Below are positions 9,029 to 17,052 of a DNA stretch of 64,000 nt, piece after piece. A program made the translations under genes and the position numbers. Origin of the DNA: Lysobacteraceae bacterium (GTDB lineage: Bacteria; Pseudomonadota; Gammaproteobacteria; Xanthomonadales; Xanthomonadaceae); NCBI GenBank assembly GCA_004297225.1, contig SCUI01000013.1, forward strand, positions 248,001 through 312,000, read 5' to 3'. The notes below the pieces were generated by a model. The model did not search any database. It had not been told where the DNA came from and worked only from the letters and a program-made list of their open reading frames with translations. Within the stretch, counting starts at the first letter, position 1; every line of letters begins with the position of its first letter.

Positions 9029-9039
9029 GACGCCAATGG

Positions 9040-9045
9040 TATCTT
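9040..9045 (+). promoter_or_regulatory. -10-like hexamer TATCTT, six bases before the symporter ATG
   Basis: TATCTT ends exactly six bases before ATG 9052, so transcription would start at or next to the A of the start codon. No good -35 hexamer is visible 16-18 bases upstream. The same spacing occurs before surE, folP and the pirin gene. Confidence 0.5.
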
Positions 9046-9051
9046 TCGAAG

Positions 9052-10407
9052 ATGACGCTCGTCTCCGCGTGGTTCCGCATCCCGTTCTGGCAACGAGTGC
9101 TCGCAGGCTTCGTGCTCGGCGCGCTGGCCGGCTGGATCGTCGGTCCTGCCTCGGAAACCTGGTTCGGCCCGCTCGGCGACCTCTACGTCACCCTGATCAA
9201 GCTGATCGCGGCTCCGCTGGTGTTCTTCGCGGTGATCCACGCCGTGTCCTCGCTGCACGGGCAGAAATCGATGGCGGCGCTGGGCGGGCGCACCTTCGCC
9301 TGGTTCGCGGGCACCGCGGTGCTGGCGGTCGGCGTCGGCCTGCTGGTGGGCACCATCCTGCAGCCGGGCATCGGCGTGGGCGCGCTGTCGATCGCCTCGG
9401 ACTACGTGCCCAGGACCGTGCCCGATCCGGTGCGGGTGCTGCTGGACGTGGTGCCGTCGAACGCGTTCTACGCGCTGACCGGCATCGGCACCACCACCAA
9501 CGCCGCCGGCGAGACCGTGCTCGCGGCCGACAAGGGCTCGATCCTGCCCGTGATCTTCATCGCCGCGCTGGTCGGATTCGCGATGGTCAAGCTCGGCGAC
9601 CGCGTCGCCGGCGCGCGCAAGCTCGCCGGCGAAGCCAGCGAGCTGATGATCCAGGTCACCCGCTTCGTGCTCGAGGTGACGCCGATCGGCACTTTCGGCC
9701 TGATCGCCGCGCTGGTGGGCTCCTACGGCTTCGAGAAGCTGCTGCCGCTGGGCAGCTTCGTGATCGCGCTGTACCTGGCCTGCGCGATCCACATCGTGGT
9801 CGTCTACGGCGGGCTGTTGCTGGTGCACGGGTTGAACCCGCTGAAGTTCTTCCGCGGCGCGGCCTCGGGCATGCAGGTGGCATTTGTCAGCTCCTCCAGC
9901 TTCGCCTCGATGCCGGCGGCGCTGCGCAGCGTCACCCACAACCTGGGCGTGGACCGCGACTACGCCGCCTTCGCCGTGCCGCTGGGCGCGAGCATCAAGA
10001 TGGACGGCTGCGGCGCGATCTACCCGGCGCTGGCGGCGGTCTTCATCTCGCAATACACCGGCGTGCCGATGACCGCCGACCAGTACTTCGTGGTGATGAT
10101 CGCATCGGTGCTGGGCAGCTTCGGTACCGCCGGTGTGCCGGGCACGGCGGTGGTGATGGCGACGGTGGTGTTGAGCGCCGCCGGCCTGCCGCTGGAGGCG
10201 ATCGGCTACCTGTACGCCATCGACCGGGTGCTGGACATGATGCGGACGATGACCAACGTCACCGGGCAGATGCTGGTGCCGGTGCTGGTGGCACGCGAGA
10301 CCGGCCTGCTGGACCGCGAGGTCTACGAGGCCGCCTCCAGCAACATCGGCCTGGCCGCGGGCGAGGCTGGCGAACCGCACCCGGTACGCGACGCCGGCCA
10401 GGCCTGA
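9052..10407 (+). CDS. Dicarboxylate/amino acid:cation symporter (DAACS family)
   Basis: This 451-residue transporter starts WFRIPFWQRVLAGFVLGAL, typical of GltP/DctA proteins. Characteristic segments are the serine-rich reentrant loop SSSSFASMPAAL, the KMDGCGAIYPAL segment in place of the family's NMDGT, and GTAGVPGTAVVM. It imports C4-dicarboxylates or acidic amino acids with Na+ or H+ across the inner membrane. The threonine-to-cysteine change in the substrate motif could affect specificity. It diverges from the phosphatase gene and may have a leaderless mRNA. Confidence 0.94.
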   Translation: MTLVSAWFRIPFWQRVLAGFVLGALAGWIVGPASETWFGPLGDLYVTLIKLIAAPLVFFAVIHAVSSLHGQKSMAALGGRTFAWFAGTAVLAVGVGLLVGTILQPGIGVGALSIASDYVPRTVPDPVRVLLDVVPSNAFYALTGIGTTTNAAGETVLAADKGSILPVIFIAALVGFAMVKLGDRVAGARKLAGEASELMIQVTRFVLEVTPIGTFGLIAALVGSYGFEKLLPLGSFVIALYLACAIHIVVVYGGLLLVHGLNPLKFFRGAASGMQVAFVSSSSFASMPAALRSVTHNLGVDRDYAAFAVPLGASIKMDGCGAIYPALAAVFISQYTGVPMTADQYFVVMIASVLGSFGTAGVPGTAVVMATVVLSAAGLPLEAIGYLYAIDRVLDMMRTMTNVTGQMLVPVLVARETGLLDREVYEAASSNIGLAAGEAGEPHPVRDAGQA

Positions 10408-10492
10408 AGCGCCCCGCGGCCATGACTTTCGGGCGATAGCCCCGGCCCCGGGCTGCGCGTAGCTTGGCGCGGTCTCGCAACGGGGAACGCAC

Positions 10493-11881
10493 ATGCGCAA
10501 ATGGCCCATCGCCTGCCTGCTGGCGGGCCTCATGGCGACGACCACGGCCTGGGCCGCCGACGTCGCCGCGGACCAGTGGACCGTCCCGGTCGCGGTCCGC
10601 ACGCTCGACAACGGCCTCACGGTCGTCGTTTCCGAGGACCACAGTTCGCCCACGGTCGGCGTCAGCGTCGTCTACCACGTCGGCATGCGCCTGGAGCCGC
10701 GCAACCGCACCGGCTTCGCGCACCTGTTCGAGCACCTGATGTTCGAAGGCACGCCGAACGCGCCCGAGGGCGCGTTCGACCGGGTGATCACCGGCGGCGG
10801 CGGCCGCAACAACGGTTCCACCCGCCCGGACTTCACCAACTACATCGAGGTCGCGCCGGTTTCGGCGATCGAGCCGATCCTCTGGCTCGAGGCCGATCGC
10901 ATGAAGACGCTGGACTTCAATCCGGTCACGCTGAAGAACCAGCAGGACGTGGTGAAGGAGGAGATCCGGGTCAACGTGAAGAACCAGCCGTACGGCGGCT
11001 TCATGTGGATCGACATCGGCCAGCAGGCGTTCTCCAGGTGGGAGAACAACCACGACGGCTACGGCAGCTTCCAGGACCTGGAGAACGCCAGCCTCGAGGA
11101 CGTGGCCGCGTTCCACCGCGACTATTACGGCCCGAACAACGCGGTGCTCGGCCTCGCTGGCGACATCACCCCGGAGCAGGGCTTCGCGCTGGCGGAGAAG
11201 TATTTCGGCACGATCCCGTCGCGGGCGACGCCGGCGGCACCGGACTACGCGGAAGGCCTGAACACGCGCGAAAAGCGCATCGTCCAGGGCGACGCACTGG
11301 CGCAGGTTCCGGCGATCGCGGCGGCGTGGAAGATGCCCGACCGCGGCAGCCGCGACCAGGCGGCGATGGCCGTGCTCGGCGACGTGCTTGCCGGCGGCGA
11401 TGCCTCGCGCTTCTACCAGGGGCTGGTGAAGGGCCGCGAACTCGCGCTCAACGTCGATTCGCTGTACGGCCTGACCAGTCCGTGGGAATACGACGGCCCG
11501 ACCCTGTTCACCGTGTTCGCGCTGTACAAGCCGGACACGACCGCCGATGCGCTGCTGGCGGCGATGGACGAGGAAATCGCCAGGATCGCCAGCGAAGGCG
11601 TCGGCGACGCCGAGCTGGCGCGGGTCAAGACGCGGATGCTGGCCGACTGGTACAACGGCCTCGAGTTCTTCATGAGCCGCGCCGACCGCCTGGCCAAGCT
11701 GCAGACCCTGTGGGGCGACGCCAATGTCGTCAACGCGATTCCCGGCTGGATCGGGGCGGTGACCTCGGCCGACGTGCAGCGCGCCGCGCGCACCTACCTG
11801 ACCCGCGACAACCGCACCGTGATCGACCGCGTGCCCGACGCCATGCTCGCGGCGCGCAAGCAGCAGGAGCCCGCCCGATGA
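10493..11881 (+). CDS. M16B zinc peptidase, catalytic subunit, exported
   Basis: This 462-residue protein has a signal peptide (MRKWPIACLLAGLMATTTA, ending AWA) and the inverted zinc motif HLFEH at residues 77-81. The downstream glutamate region is NQQDVVKEEIRVN. Pitrilysin-like M16B enzymes cleave peptides and signal-peptide-like fragments. It ends in ATGA overlap with a second M16 gene that lacks the zinc motif, the known active/inactive heterodimer arrangement. The hexamer TAGCTT at 10460-10465 is a candidate -10 element. Confidence 0.95.
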   Translation: MRKWPIACLLAGLMATTTAWAADVAADQWTVPVAVRTLDNGLTVVVSEDHSSPTVGVSVVYHVGMRLEPRNRTGFAHLFEHLMFEGTPNAPEGAFDRVITGGGGRNNGSTRPDFTNYIEVAPVSAIEPILWLEADRMKTLDFNPVTLKNQQDVVKEEIRVNVKNQPYGGFMWIDIGQQAFSRWENNHDGYGSFQDLENASLEDVAAFHRDYYGPNNAVLGLAGDITPEQGFALAEKYFGTIPSRATPAAPDYAEGLNTREKRIVQGDALAQVPAIAAAWKMPDRGSRDQAAMAVLGDVLAGGDASRFYQGLVKGRELALNVDSLYGLTSPWEYDGPTLFTVFALYKPDTTADALLAAMDEEIARIASEGVGDAELARVKTRMLADWYNGLEFFMSRADRLAKLQTLWGDANVVNAIPGWIGAVTSADVQRAARTYLTRDNRTVIDRVPDAMLAARKQQEPAR

Positions 11882-13320
11882 GTGCGAAAACCGATTCCAT
11901 GACCTTGCGCCGCGGCGCGCTGGCCTGCGCGCTTTCCCTGCTGTTCGCCGGCACGGCCCACGCCGGTGCCGACGCGCCCTTGCCGAGGGACCTGCCGCCG
12001 TTCGCGCCGGACAAGCCGCTGCCGGTCGCCGACATCGTCCAGCGCACGCTCGACAACGGCCTGCAGGTCTGGGTGGTGCCGCGCGACGGCGTGCCGCGCG
12101 TGGACTACGTGCTGGCCGTGCGCGGCGCCGGCTACGCAGCCGATGCCGCCAACGCCGCCGGTTTCGCCGACATGCTCGCGGGGATGCTGGTGGAAGGCAC
12201 CGACGCGCATGATTCGCGCGCGATCGCCGAAGCCGCGCAGGGGTATGGCGGCAGCATCGGCGCCAGTTCCGGCGCGGACGCGATCTTCGTCAACGCCAAC
12301 GCGCTGCCCTCGCATGCGGGTGCGATGCTCGAACTGCTGGCCGAAGTTGCCCGGCAGCCGAGCTTTCCCGCCGGCGAAGTGCGCCTGCAGCAGGCGAACG
12401 CGCTGCAACAGTTGAAGGCTTCGGAAGCGCAACCCGGTTTCAAGGCGACGCGCGCATTGTTGTCGGCCGTCTACGGCGACCATCCCTATGCGCGCGTGCA
12501 GGCCAGCGAAGGCGGCATCGCCGCGGCCACCCCGGAAGCCCTGGAGGCCGCGCATGCGGCCCGCTTCCGCCCGGATCGCGCGCTGCTGGTGATCGCCGGC
12601 CGGGTCGACGCCGACGAGGCGCTGCGCATGGCCCGGCAGGCGCTGGGCGACTGGAAGGTCGACGGCGCCCCGCTGGCGGAAACCGGGCCGGCGCGGCGGA
12701 AGGCGCCGGCGTCGCACGTGCTGGTGCAGCGCGACGGCAGCGTGCAGTCGGCGATCCGGCTGGGGAGTCCGGCCATCCCCGCCACCGATGCCGACTACGT
12801 GCCGCTGCAGCTGGCGAGCACGGTGCTGGGTGGCGGCTTCAGCAGTCGCGTCAACCAGAACCTGCGCGAGGACAAGGGCTACACCTACGGCGCCAGCGCC
12901 TACCAGTCGCCTGCGCGCAACGGTGGCCGCGTGCAGGCCGGCGCCGACGTGCGCAACGAGGTCACCGGCGCGGCGATCGCGGAGTTCTTCAAGGAGTTCG
13001 AGCGCCTGGGCAACGAACAGGTGCCGGCACAGGAACTGGAGGACACCAAGCGCTACGTCGCCGGCGGCTACCTGATCAGCAACCAGCTGCAGGGCGCGGT
13101 CGCGGGGACGCTGGCCAACAACTGGGTCAACGGCTTGCCGGCCACCTTCCTCGGCCAGTACGTGCCGATGGTCCGGGCGGTGGACGCGACGCAGGTGCAG
13201 GCGATGGCGCGCAAGTACTGGGTACCGCGCGAGCAGTCGATCATCGTGGTCGGCGACGGCAAGGCGATCGCGGAACAGCTGGCCCCTTACGGCAGTTTCA
13301 CGGAGGGCGGGGCGAACTAG
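11878..13320 (+). CDS. M16B peptidase-like protein, non-catalytic subunit, exported
   Basis: This 480-residue partner of the upstream M16 enzyme starts at the ATG of an ATGA overlap (11878). The position of the HXXEH zinc motif reads FADMLAGMLVEG, so it cannot bind zinc. It keeps the Arg/Tyr substrate-binding pair late in the protein (NLREDKGYTYGASAY). In heterodimeric M16B proteases one subunit carries zinc and the other the R/Y pair, which fits here. A signal peptide is present (ALACALSLLFAGTAHA). Confidence 0.93.
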   Translation: MSAKTDSMTLRRGALACALSLLFAGTAHAGADAPLPRDLPPFAPDKPLPVADIVQRTLDNGLQVWVVPRDGVPRVDYVLAVRGAGYAADAANAAGFADMLAGMLVEGTDAHDSRAIAEAAQGYGGSIGASSGADAIFVNANALPSHAGAMLELLAEVARQPSFPAGEVRLQQANALQQLKASEAQPGFKATRALLSAVYGDHPYARVQASEGGIAAATPEALEAAHAARFRPDRALLVIAGRVDADEALRMARQALGDWKVDGAPLAETGPARRKAPASHVLVQRDGSVQSAIRLGSPAIPATDADYVPLQLASTVLGGGFSSRVNQNLREDKGYTYGASAYQSPARNGGRVQAGADVRNEVTGAAIAEFFKEFERLGNEQVPAQELEDTKRYVAGGYLISNQLQGAVAGTLANNWVNGLPATFLGQYVPMVRAVDATQVQAMARKYWVPREQSIIVVGDGKAIAEQLAPYGSFTEGGAN

Positions 13321-13345
13321 CCCCGCGGATCAGGCCCGTCGCCGG

Positions 13346-13996
13346 TCAGATGCCGGCGACGCGGCGCGCCTGCAGGAACTTGCCGCCCCAGTAACCGCCC
13401 TCGAGCGAGGACACGGTGACGTCGCGGCCGGTGCGCGGGGCGTGCACGAAGCGGCCTTCGCCCAGGTAGATGCCGACGTGGTCGACCTTGCCGCGGCGGC
13501 CGAAGAACACCAGGTCGCCGGGGGACATCTCGGTGCGGTCCACGCGCTCGCCCTGGCGGGCCATGTCGCGGGATACCCGCGGCAACTCGATGCCCAGGGT
13601 GGTGCGGAACACGTAGCCCACCAACCCGCTGCAGTCGAAGCCGGCGGTGGTGGTGCCGCCCCAGCGGTACGGCGTACCGAGCAGCGCCAATGCGCGCTTG
13701 AGCACGCCCTGGATGCGGCCACCGGTGGTGGTTTCCGCGGCGGCGGGCGCGTCGGCCACGAACTGGGTCGCGGAGAGGTCGAGGCTGGCCGGAGCGGTCG
13801 GCAGGACCGGCTTGGCCAGGGTGGCCGGCATGGCCGAACCGGTCACCGAAGCTTCCGGGGTGCCGGTTGCCGCCGTTGCCGGATTGGCGAAGGCGGGCAG
13901 GGCGGCACCGCACAGGCAGGCGGCGAGGACGGCGCCCGCGAGCGGGCGGCGGATGGCGGCAATGCGGCCGGAGGTTGTCGGGTCGGCTGTCGTCAC
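13346..13996 (-). CDS. NlpC/P60 cysteine endopeptidase, exported
   Basis: This 216-residue protein is read from GTG 13996. That start places a signal peptide (RRPLAGAVLAACLCGAALPA) correctly; the frame continues upstream but codes poorly and overlaps the neighbouring gene's 3' region. The C-terminal NlpC/P60 domain has catalytic Cys in GFDCSGLVGYVF, the His in VDHVGIYLGEG, and a second polar residue in RFVHAPRTG. Such enzymes cut peptidoglycan stem peptides. A paralogue with the same domain lies directly upstream on the same strand. No clear Shine-Dalgarno is seen, so the start is less sure than the gene. Confidence 0.9.
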   Translation of the reverse strand: MTTADPTTSGRIAAIRRPLAGAVLAACLCGAALPAFANPATAATGTPEASVTGSAMPATLAKPVLPTAPASLDLSATQFVADAPAAAETTTGGRIQGVLKRALALLGTPYRWGGTTTAGFDCSGLVGYVFRTTLGIELPRVSRDMARQGERVDRTEMSPGDLVFFGRRGKVDHVGIYLGEGRFVHAPRTGRDVTVSSLEGGYWGGKFLQARRVAGI

Positions 13997-14084
13997 GCGC
14001 TGTAGACGGAAATGAGCGATGCGTGATCCTGCCCGGAAACCAACGCCCGTTGGTTCAATTTCCGTTATTGCCGCGTGAAACCGG

Positions 14085-14654
14085 TCACAGGACGCGCTTG
14101 GCGCCGCTGTAGTGTTCACGCCACCAGGCGCCATCCAGCCGGTCCAGGCGGACCGTGCCGCCGGTGCTGGGGGCGTGCACGAAGCGGCCCTCGCCGACGT
14201 AGATGCCGACGTGGCTGACCTCGCCGCCACTGCCGAAGAACACCAGGTCCGAGGGCGCGAGGCTGCCCGGCGGAATCGGCGGGCCCTGGTAGCGGGCCAG
14301 GTCGCGCGAGGTTCGCGGCAGGCTCAGCTCGAGCATGTCGCGGAACACGTAGTTCACGAGGCCGCTGCAGTCGAAACCGCCTTCCGGGGTGTTGCCGCCA
14401 TAGCGGTAGGGCGTGCCGACCAGGCTCAACGCCCGCATCAGCACGGCGTTGGCGGCGGCGGGGTCGCCGGGCGTGGCATTGCCCCAGTGGCGAGTGGCCG
14501 GCGGCGATGCGTCGCGGACCGGCTGGTGGCCGCCACAGGCCGCGAGCAGGCCGGCCAGCAGCAGGCCGGGCGTTGCCCTGAAAGCGGCCCGCCACGGGCC
14601 AGGAACCCGCGGATTTGGCCTGTGGCCGGCGTTGCCGGGATAATGCGCCCCCAT
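14085..14654 (-). CDS. NlpC/P60 family lipoprotein
   Basis: This 189-residue protein contains a lipoprotein signal (TPGLLLAGLLAACG, lipobox LAAC) preceded by an unusually long polar n-region. ATG 14654 is the only plausible start in frame. The hydrolase domain has catalytic Cys in GFDCSGLVNYVF and His in SHVGIYVGEG, followed by RFVHAPSTG. It is a tandem paralogue of the gene ending at 13346 and shares the motif LGTPYR/LVGTPYR-GG. It probably acts on peptidoglycan at the outer membrane. It diverges from slyD with only 21 bases between starts. Confidence 0.9.
   Translation of the reverse strand: MGAHYPGNAGHRPNPRVPGPWRAAFRATPGLLLAGLLAACGGHQPVRDASPPATRHWGNATPGDPAAANAVLMRALSLVGTPYRYGGNTPEGGFDCSGLVNYVFRDMLELSLPRTSRDLARYQGPPIPPGSLAPSDLVFFGSGGEVSHVGIYVGEGRFVHAPSTGGTVRLDRLDGAWWREHYSGAKRVL
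14615..14644 (+). promoter_or_regulatory. Candidate sigma-70 promoter of the slyD-type gene
   Basis: TTGGCC (14615-14620) and GATAAT (14639-14644) are separated by 18 bases. Transcription would start near 14651 and give a leader of about 25 bases. The promoter lies inside the 5' end of the divergent NlpC/P60 gene. Confidence 0.5.
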
Positions 14655-14675
14655 TCGTTGGATGCTATCCCAGCC

Positions 14676-15155
14676 ATGAAGATCGAAAAAGACCGCGTCG
14701 TCCGCTTCCACTACGCCGTTGCCGAGCAGGGCGCCGAGCCGGTGGAGAGTTCGGAGGGACGCGAGCCGCTGGCGATCCTGGCCGGCCACGGCAACATCAT
14801 CCCGGGGCTGGAGAAGGCGATGGAAGGCCGCGAGGCCGGCGAGAAGTTCGCCGTCGAGGTGCCGGCCGCCGATGCCTACGGGGAGAAGCGAGAGGGCATG
14901 GTCCAGCGCGTGCCGAAGAAGCACTTCGGCGAACAGCGCCTGGCGCCGGGCATGCAGGTGGTGCTGAACACCAACTTCGGGCCACGCGCGGTGACCATCG
15001 AAAAGGTCGGCATGAGCGTGGTCGACGTCGACCTGAACCATCCGATGGCCGGCAAGGACCTGCATTTCGACATCGAGATCGTCGACGTGCGCGAGGCCAC
15101 CGCCGAGGAGCTGGAGCACGGCCACGTGCACGGCGAGGGCGGGCACCACCACTGA
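14676..15155 (+). CDS. SlyD-type FKBP peptidyl-prolyl isomerase
   Basis: This 159-residue cytoplasmic protein starts MKIEKDRVVRFHY and has the split FKBP domain with an inserted flap: ILAGHGNIIPGLEKAMEG (FKBP), AYGEKREGMVQRVPKKHF (insert), and LNHPMAGKDLHFDIEIVDV (FKBP). The histidine-rich tail HGHVHGEGGHHH could bind nickel or other metals, as in SlyD. It catalyses proline isomerisation and may act in metal handling. It is a single gene followed by a strong terminator. Confidence 0.95.
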   Translation: MKIEKDRVVRFHYAVAEQGAEPVESSEGREPLAILAGHGNIIPGLEKAMEGREAGEKFAVEVPAADAYGEKREGMVQRVPKKHFGEQRLAPGMQVVLNTNFGPRAVTIEKVGMSVVDVDLNHPMAGKDLHFDIEIVDVREATAEELEHGHVHGEGGHHH

Positions 15156-15180
15156 GCCGGCGGGCCAGTGCACGGAAAAG

Positions 15181-15207
15181 AAACGGCCCGCTGATCGCGG
15201 GCCGTTT
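15181..15207. terminator. Bidirectional intrinsic terminator
   Basis: A perfect 11-bp stem (AAACGGCCCGC paired with GCGGGCCGTTT) closes a five-base loop. It is A-rich on the left and T-rich on the right, so it can stop transcription from the FKBP gene (plus) and the M4 protease gene (minus), which converge here. Confidence 0.85.
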
Positions 15208-15236
15208 CCGTTGCGGCTGTCGCCGGTGGCGGGTGG

Positions 15237-16841
15237 TCAGTTGACGCTGACCGCGCTCCAGGCCGAAGCCACGCCGTTGTACTGCTGGGAACCGGAACCG
15301 TAGAGGTCCGCGGCCGCCTGCAGCGTCGCGGCGCGGGCGCCGGCGTAGTTGGTGTTGGAGGTCATGTACACCGTCAGCGCGCGGTACCAGATCTTCCCTG
15401 CCGCATCGCGGCCGATGCCGCCGGCCGAGGTGTTGCCGTTGCACACCAGCTGCGAGGCCGAGAGGTTGAAGCCCGACGGCACCGCGGCGCCTTCCGCCAT
15501 CAGGTAGTAGGCGTGGTTGGCCACGCCCGAGCTGTAGTGCACGTCGAGGTTGCCCAGGCTGCTGCTGTAGCAGTCCGGCGACGACCCGTCCAGGCTCGGC
15601 TTGAACATGTAGCGGATCGCCTTGGTGCCCGCGGCGTTGTTCATGAAGATCTCTTCGCCGATCAGGTAGTCGGGCCGGTCGCTGGCGTTGTTCGAGTAGT
15701 ACTCGACCATGGTGCCGAAGATGTCCGAGATGGCCTCGTTGAGGCCGCCGGACTCGCCCGAATAGATCAGGTCGGCGCTGCGCGAGGTGACGCCATGGGT
15801 CATTTCATGGCCGGCCACGTCGATCGCCACCAGCGGGTAGACGCTGCGGCCGTCGCCGTCGCCGAAGGTCATGCAGAAGCAGCTGTCGCTCCAGAACGCG
15901 TTGGCATAGTTGCGGCCGTAATGCACGCGGCTCAGCGCACCCTTGCCGTCGTCGGCGATGCCGCTGCGGCCGTGCACCGCCTGGTAGTAGTCCCAGGTCT
16001 CGGACACGCCGTAATGCGCATCGACCGCCACGGTGGCGCGGTTGCCGGTGGTGTTGTCGCCCCAGTTGTTGTCGGCGTCGGCGAAGACGGTGCCGGAACC
16101 GTTGGTACGGTTGGCCATGTCGGTGGTGTAGCCGCCGCCGCGCAGGGTGTCGCGCATCTGGAAGCTGCCGTCGCTGCAGCCCGCGGTGCCGATGGCGACG
16201 TCGCCGGAGAACAGCGACTGGCCGGTGCCGCTGGCCGTGGTGCCGCAGGTGCCGCCGCCGCCGCCGGGCTTGCCCTTGGCGGTCTTGACGCCGTCGTACT
16301 GGTCGAGGATCCGGCCGCTGAGGGCGTCGATGAAGTAGTGCATCTCGGTCGGGGTCTGGTCGGCCTTGGTGCCCTGCATCAGCACTTCCCAGGCGAGCAC
16401 CGGCGTGGCGCCGCGGGCATAGACGACCTTGCGGGCGGTCGGCACGCCGTCGAAACCGGTGCCGAAGGCCACGCCGGCTTCCACGATCGCGCGGCCGGAA
16501 TCGATGCCGCCGCGCAGCGCGGGCCGCATGCTGGTGCCCAGGGTCAGGCTGGCGCCGCGGAACTGGCCGTTGCGCGCATGCACCACGACATCGCCGCCGA
16601 TCACCGGCATCCCCTGCCAGGTGCGGGCGAAGCGCACGTGCTCGGTACCGTCGGCATCGACGATGACGCCGCGGGACACGAAGGCATCGGCGTCGGCGCG
16701 GCGCACGGTAGCGGCATGGCCGTCGATCAGCCCGAGGGCGCGGCTGGCGGCGGGCGTCGTGCCGGGCGTCGCGGCATGGGCGGCGGGAACTGCGAGCGCG
16801 GCGACGATCGCCACGCCGAGGAGACGAGCATTCAAGTGCAT
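15237..16841 (-). CDS. M4 family (thermolysin-like) metalloprotease, secreted
   Basis: This 534-residue preproenzyme starts at ATG 16841, giving the signal peptide MHLNARLLGVAIVAALAVPA. The propeptide (FTP/PepSY-like) covers about residues 30-200. The mature part has the zinc motif HEMTH at 345-349 with the third ligand in GGLNEAISDIFG, and the late active-site His region SSGVANHAYYLMAEG. It is a secreted endopeptidase of the lytic kind common in Lysobacteraceae. No C-terminal PPC domain is present. The upstream region may carry a promoter (see 16936-16965). Confidence 0.95.
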   Translation of the reverse strand: MHLNARLLGVAIVAALAVPAAHAATPGTTPAASRALGLIDGHAATVRRADADAFVSRGVIVDADGTEHVRFARTWQGMPVIGGDVVVHARNGQFRGASLTLGTSMRPALRGGIDSGRAIVEAGVAFGTGFDGVPTARKVVYARGATPVLAWEVLMQGTKADQTPTEMHYFIDALSGRILDQYDGVKTAKGKPGGGGGTCGTTASGTGQSLFSGDVAIGTAGCSDGSFQMRDTLRGGGYTTDMANRTNGSGTVFADADNNWGDNTTGNRATVAVDAHYGVSETWDYYQAVHGRSGIADDGKGALSRVHYGRNYANAFWSDSCFCMTFGDGDGRSVYPLVAIDVAGHEMTHGVTSRSADLIYSGESGGLNEAISDIFGTMVEYYSNNASDRPDYLIGEEIFMNNAAGTKAIRYMFKPSLDGSSPDCYSSSLGNLDVHYSSGVANHAYYLMAEGAAVPSGFNLSASQLVCNGNTSAGGIGRDAAGKIWYRALTVYMTSNTNYAGARAATLQAAADLYGSGSQQYNGVASAWSAVSVN

Positions 16842-16935
16842 CTTCTGACCCCTGGAGGATTGACGGTGGGCCGGCCGGAACCGGCAATGGAAACGCACGC
16901 GACCAGCCCGCGGCAGCGGCGCTGACAGCGCGCAG

Positions 16936-16965
16936 TAAATAGGCAGACAATGGCGGGGTTGTCAT
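16936..16965 (-). promoter_or_regulatory. Weak promoter candidate for the M4 protease gene
   Basis: On the minus strand ATGACA (16960-16965) and TATTTA (16936-16941) are 18 bases apart. The -35 matches five of six consensus bases; the -10 is weak. The dyad GACAA-N8-TTGTC (16946-16963) overlaps it and could be an operator. Position is the main evidence. Confidence 0.3.
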
Positions 16966-17052
16966 GTTGCATTGCGGCGGAAAGGCCCCGATTGCCGTCG
17001 CAAACGTTTCCATCGGGGTCCGAAACTGTCTCGTTCAGGAGAATTTGCTGCA

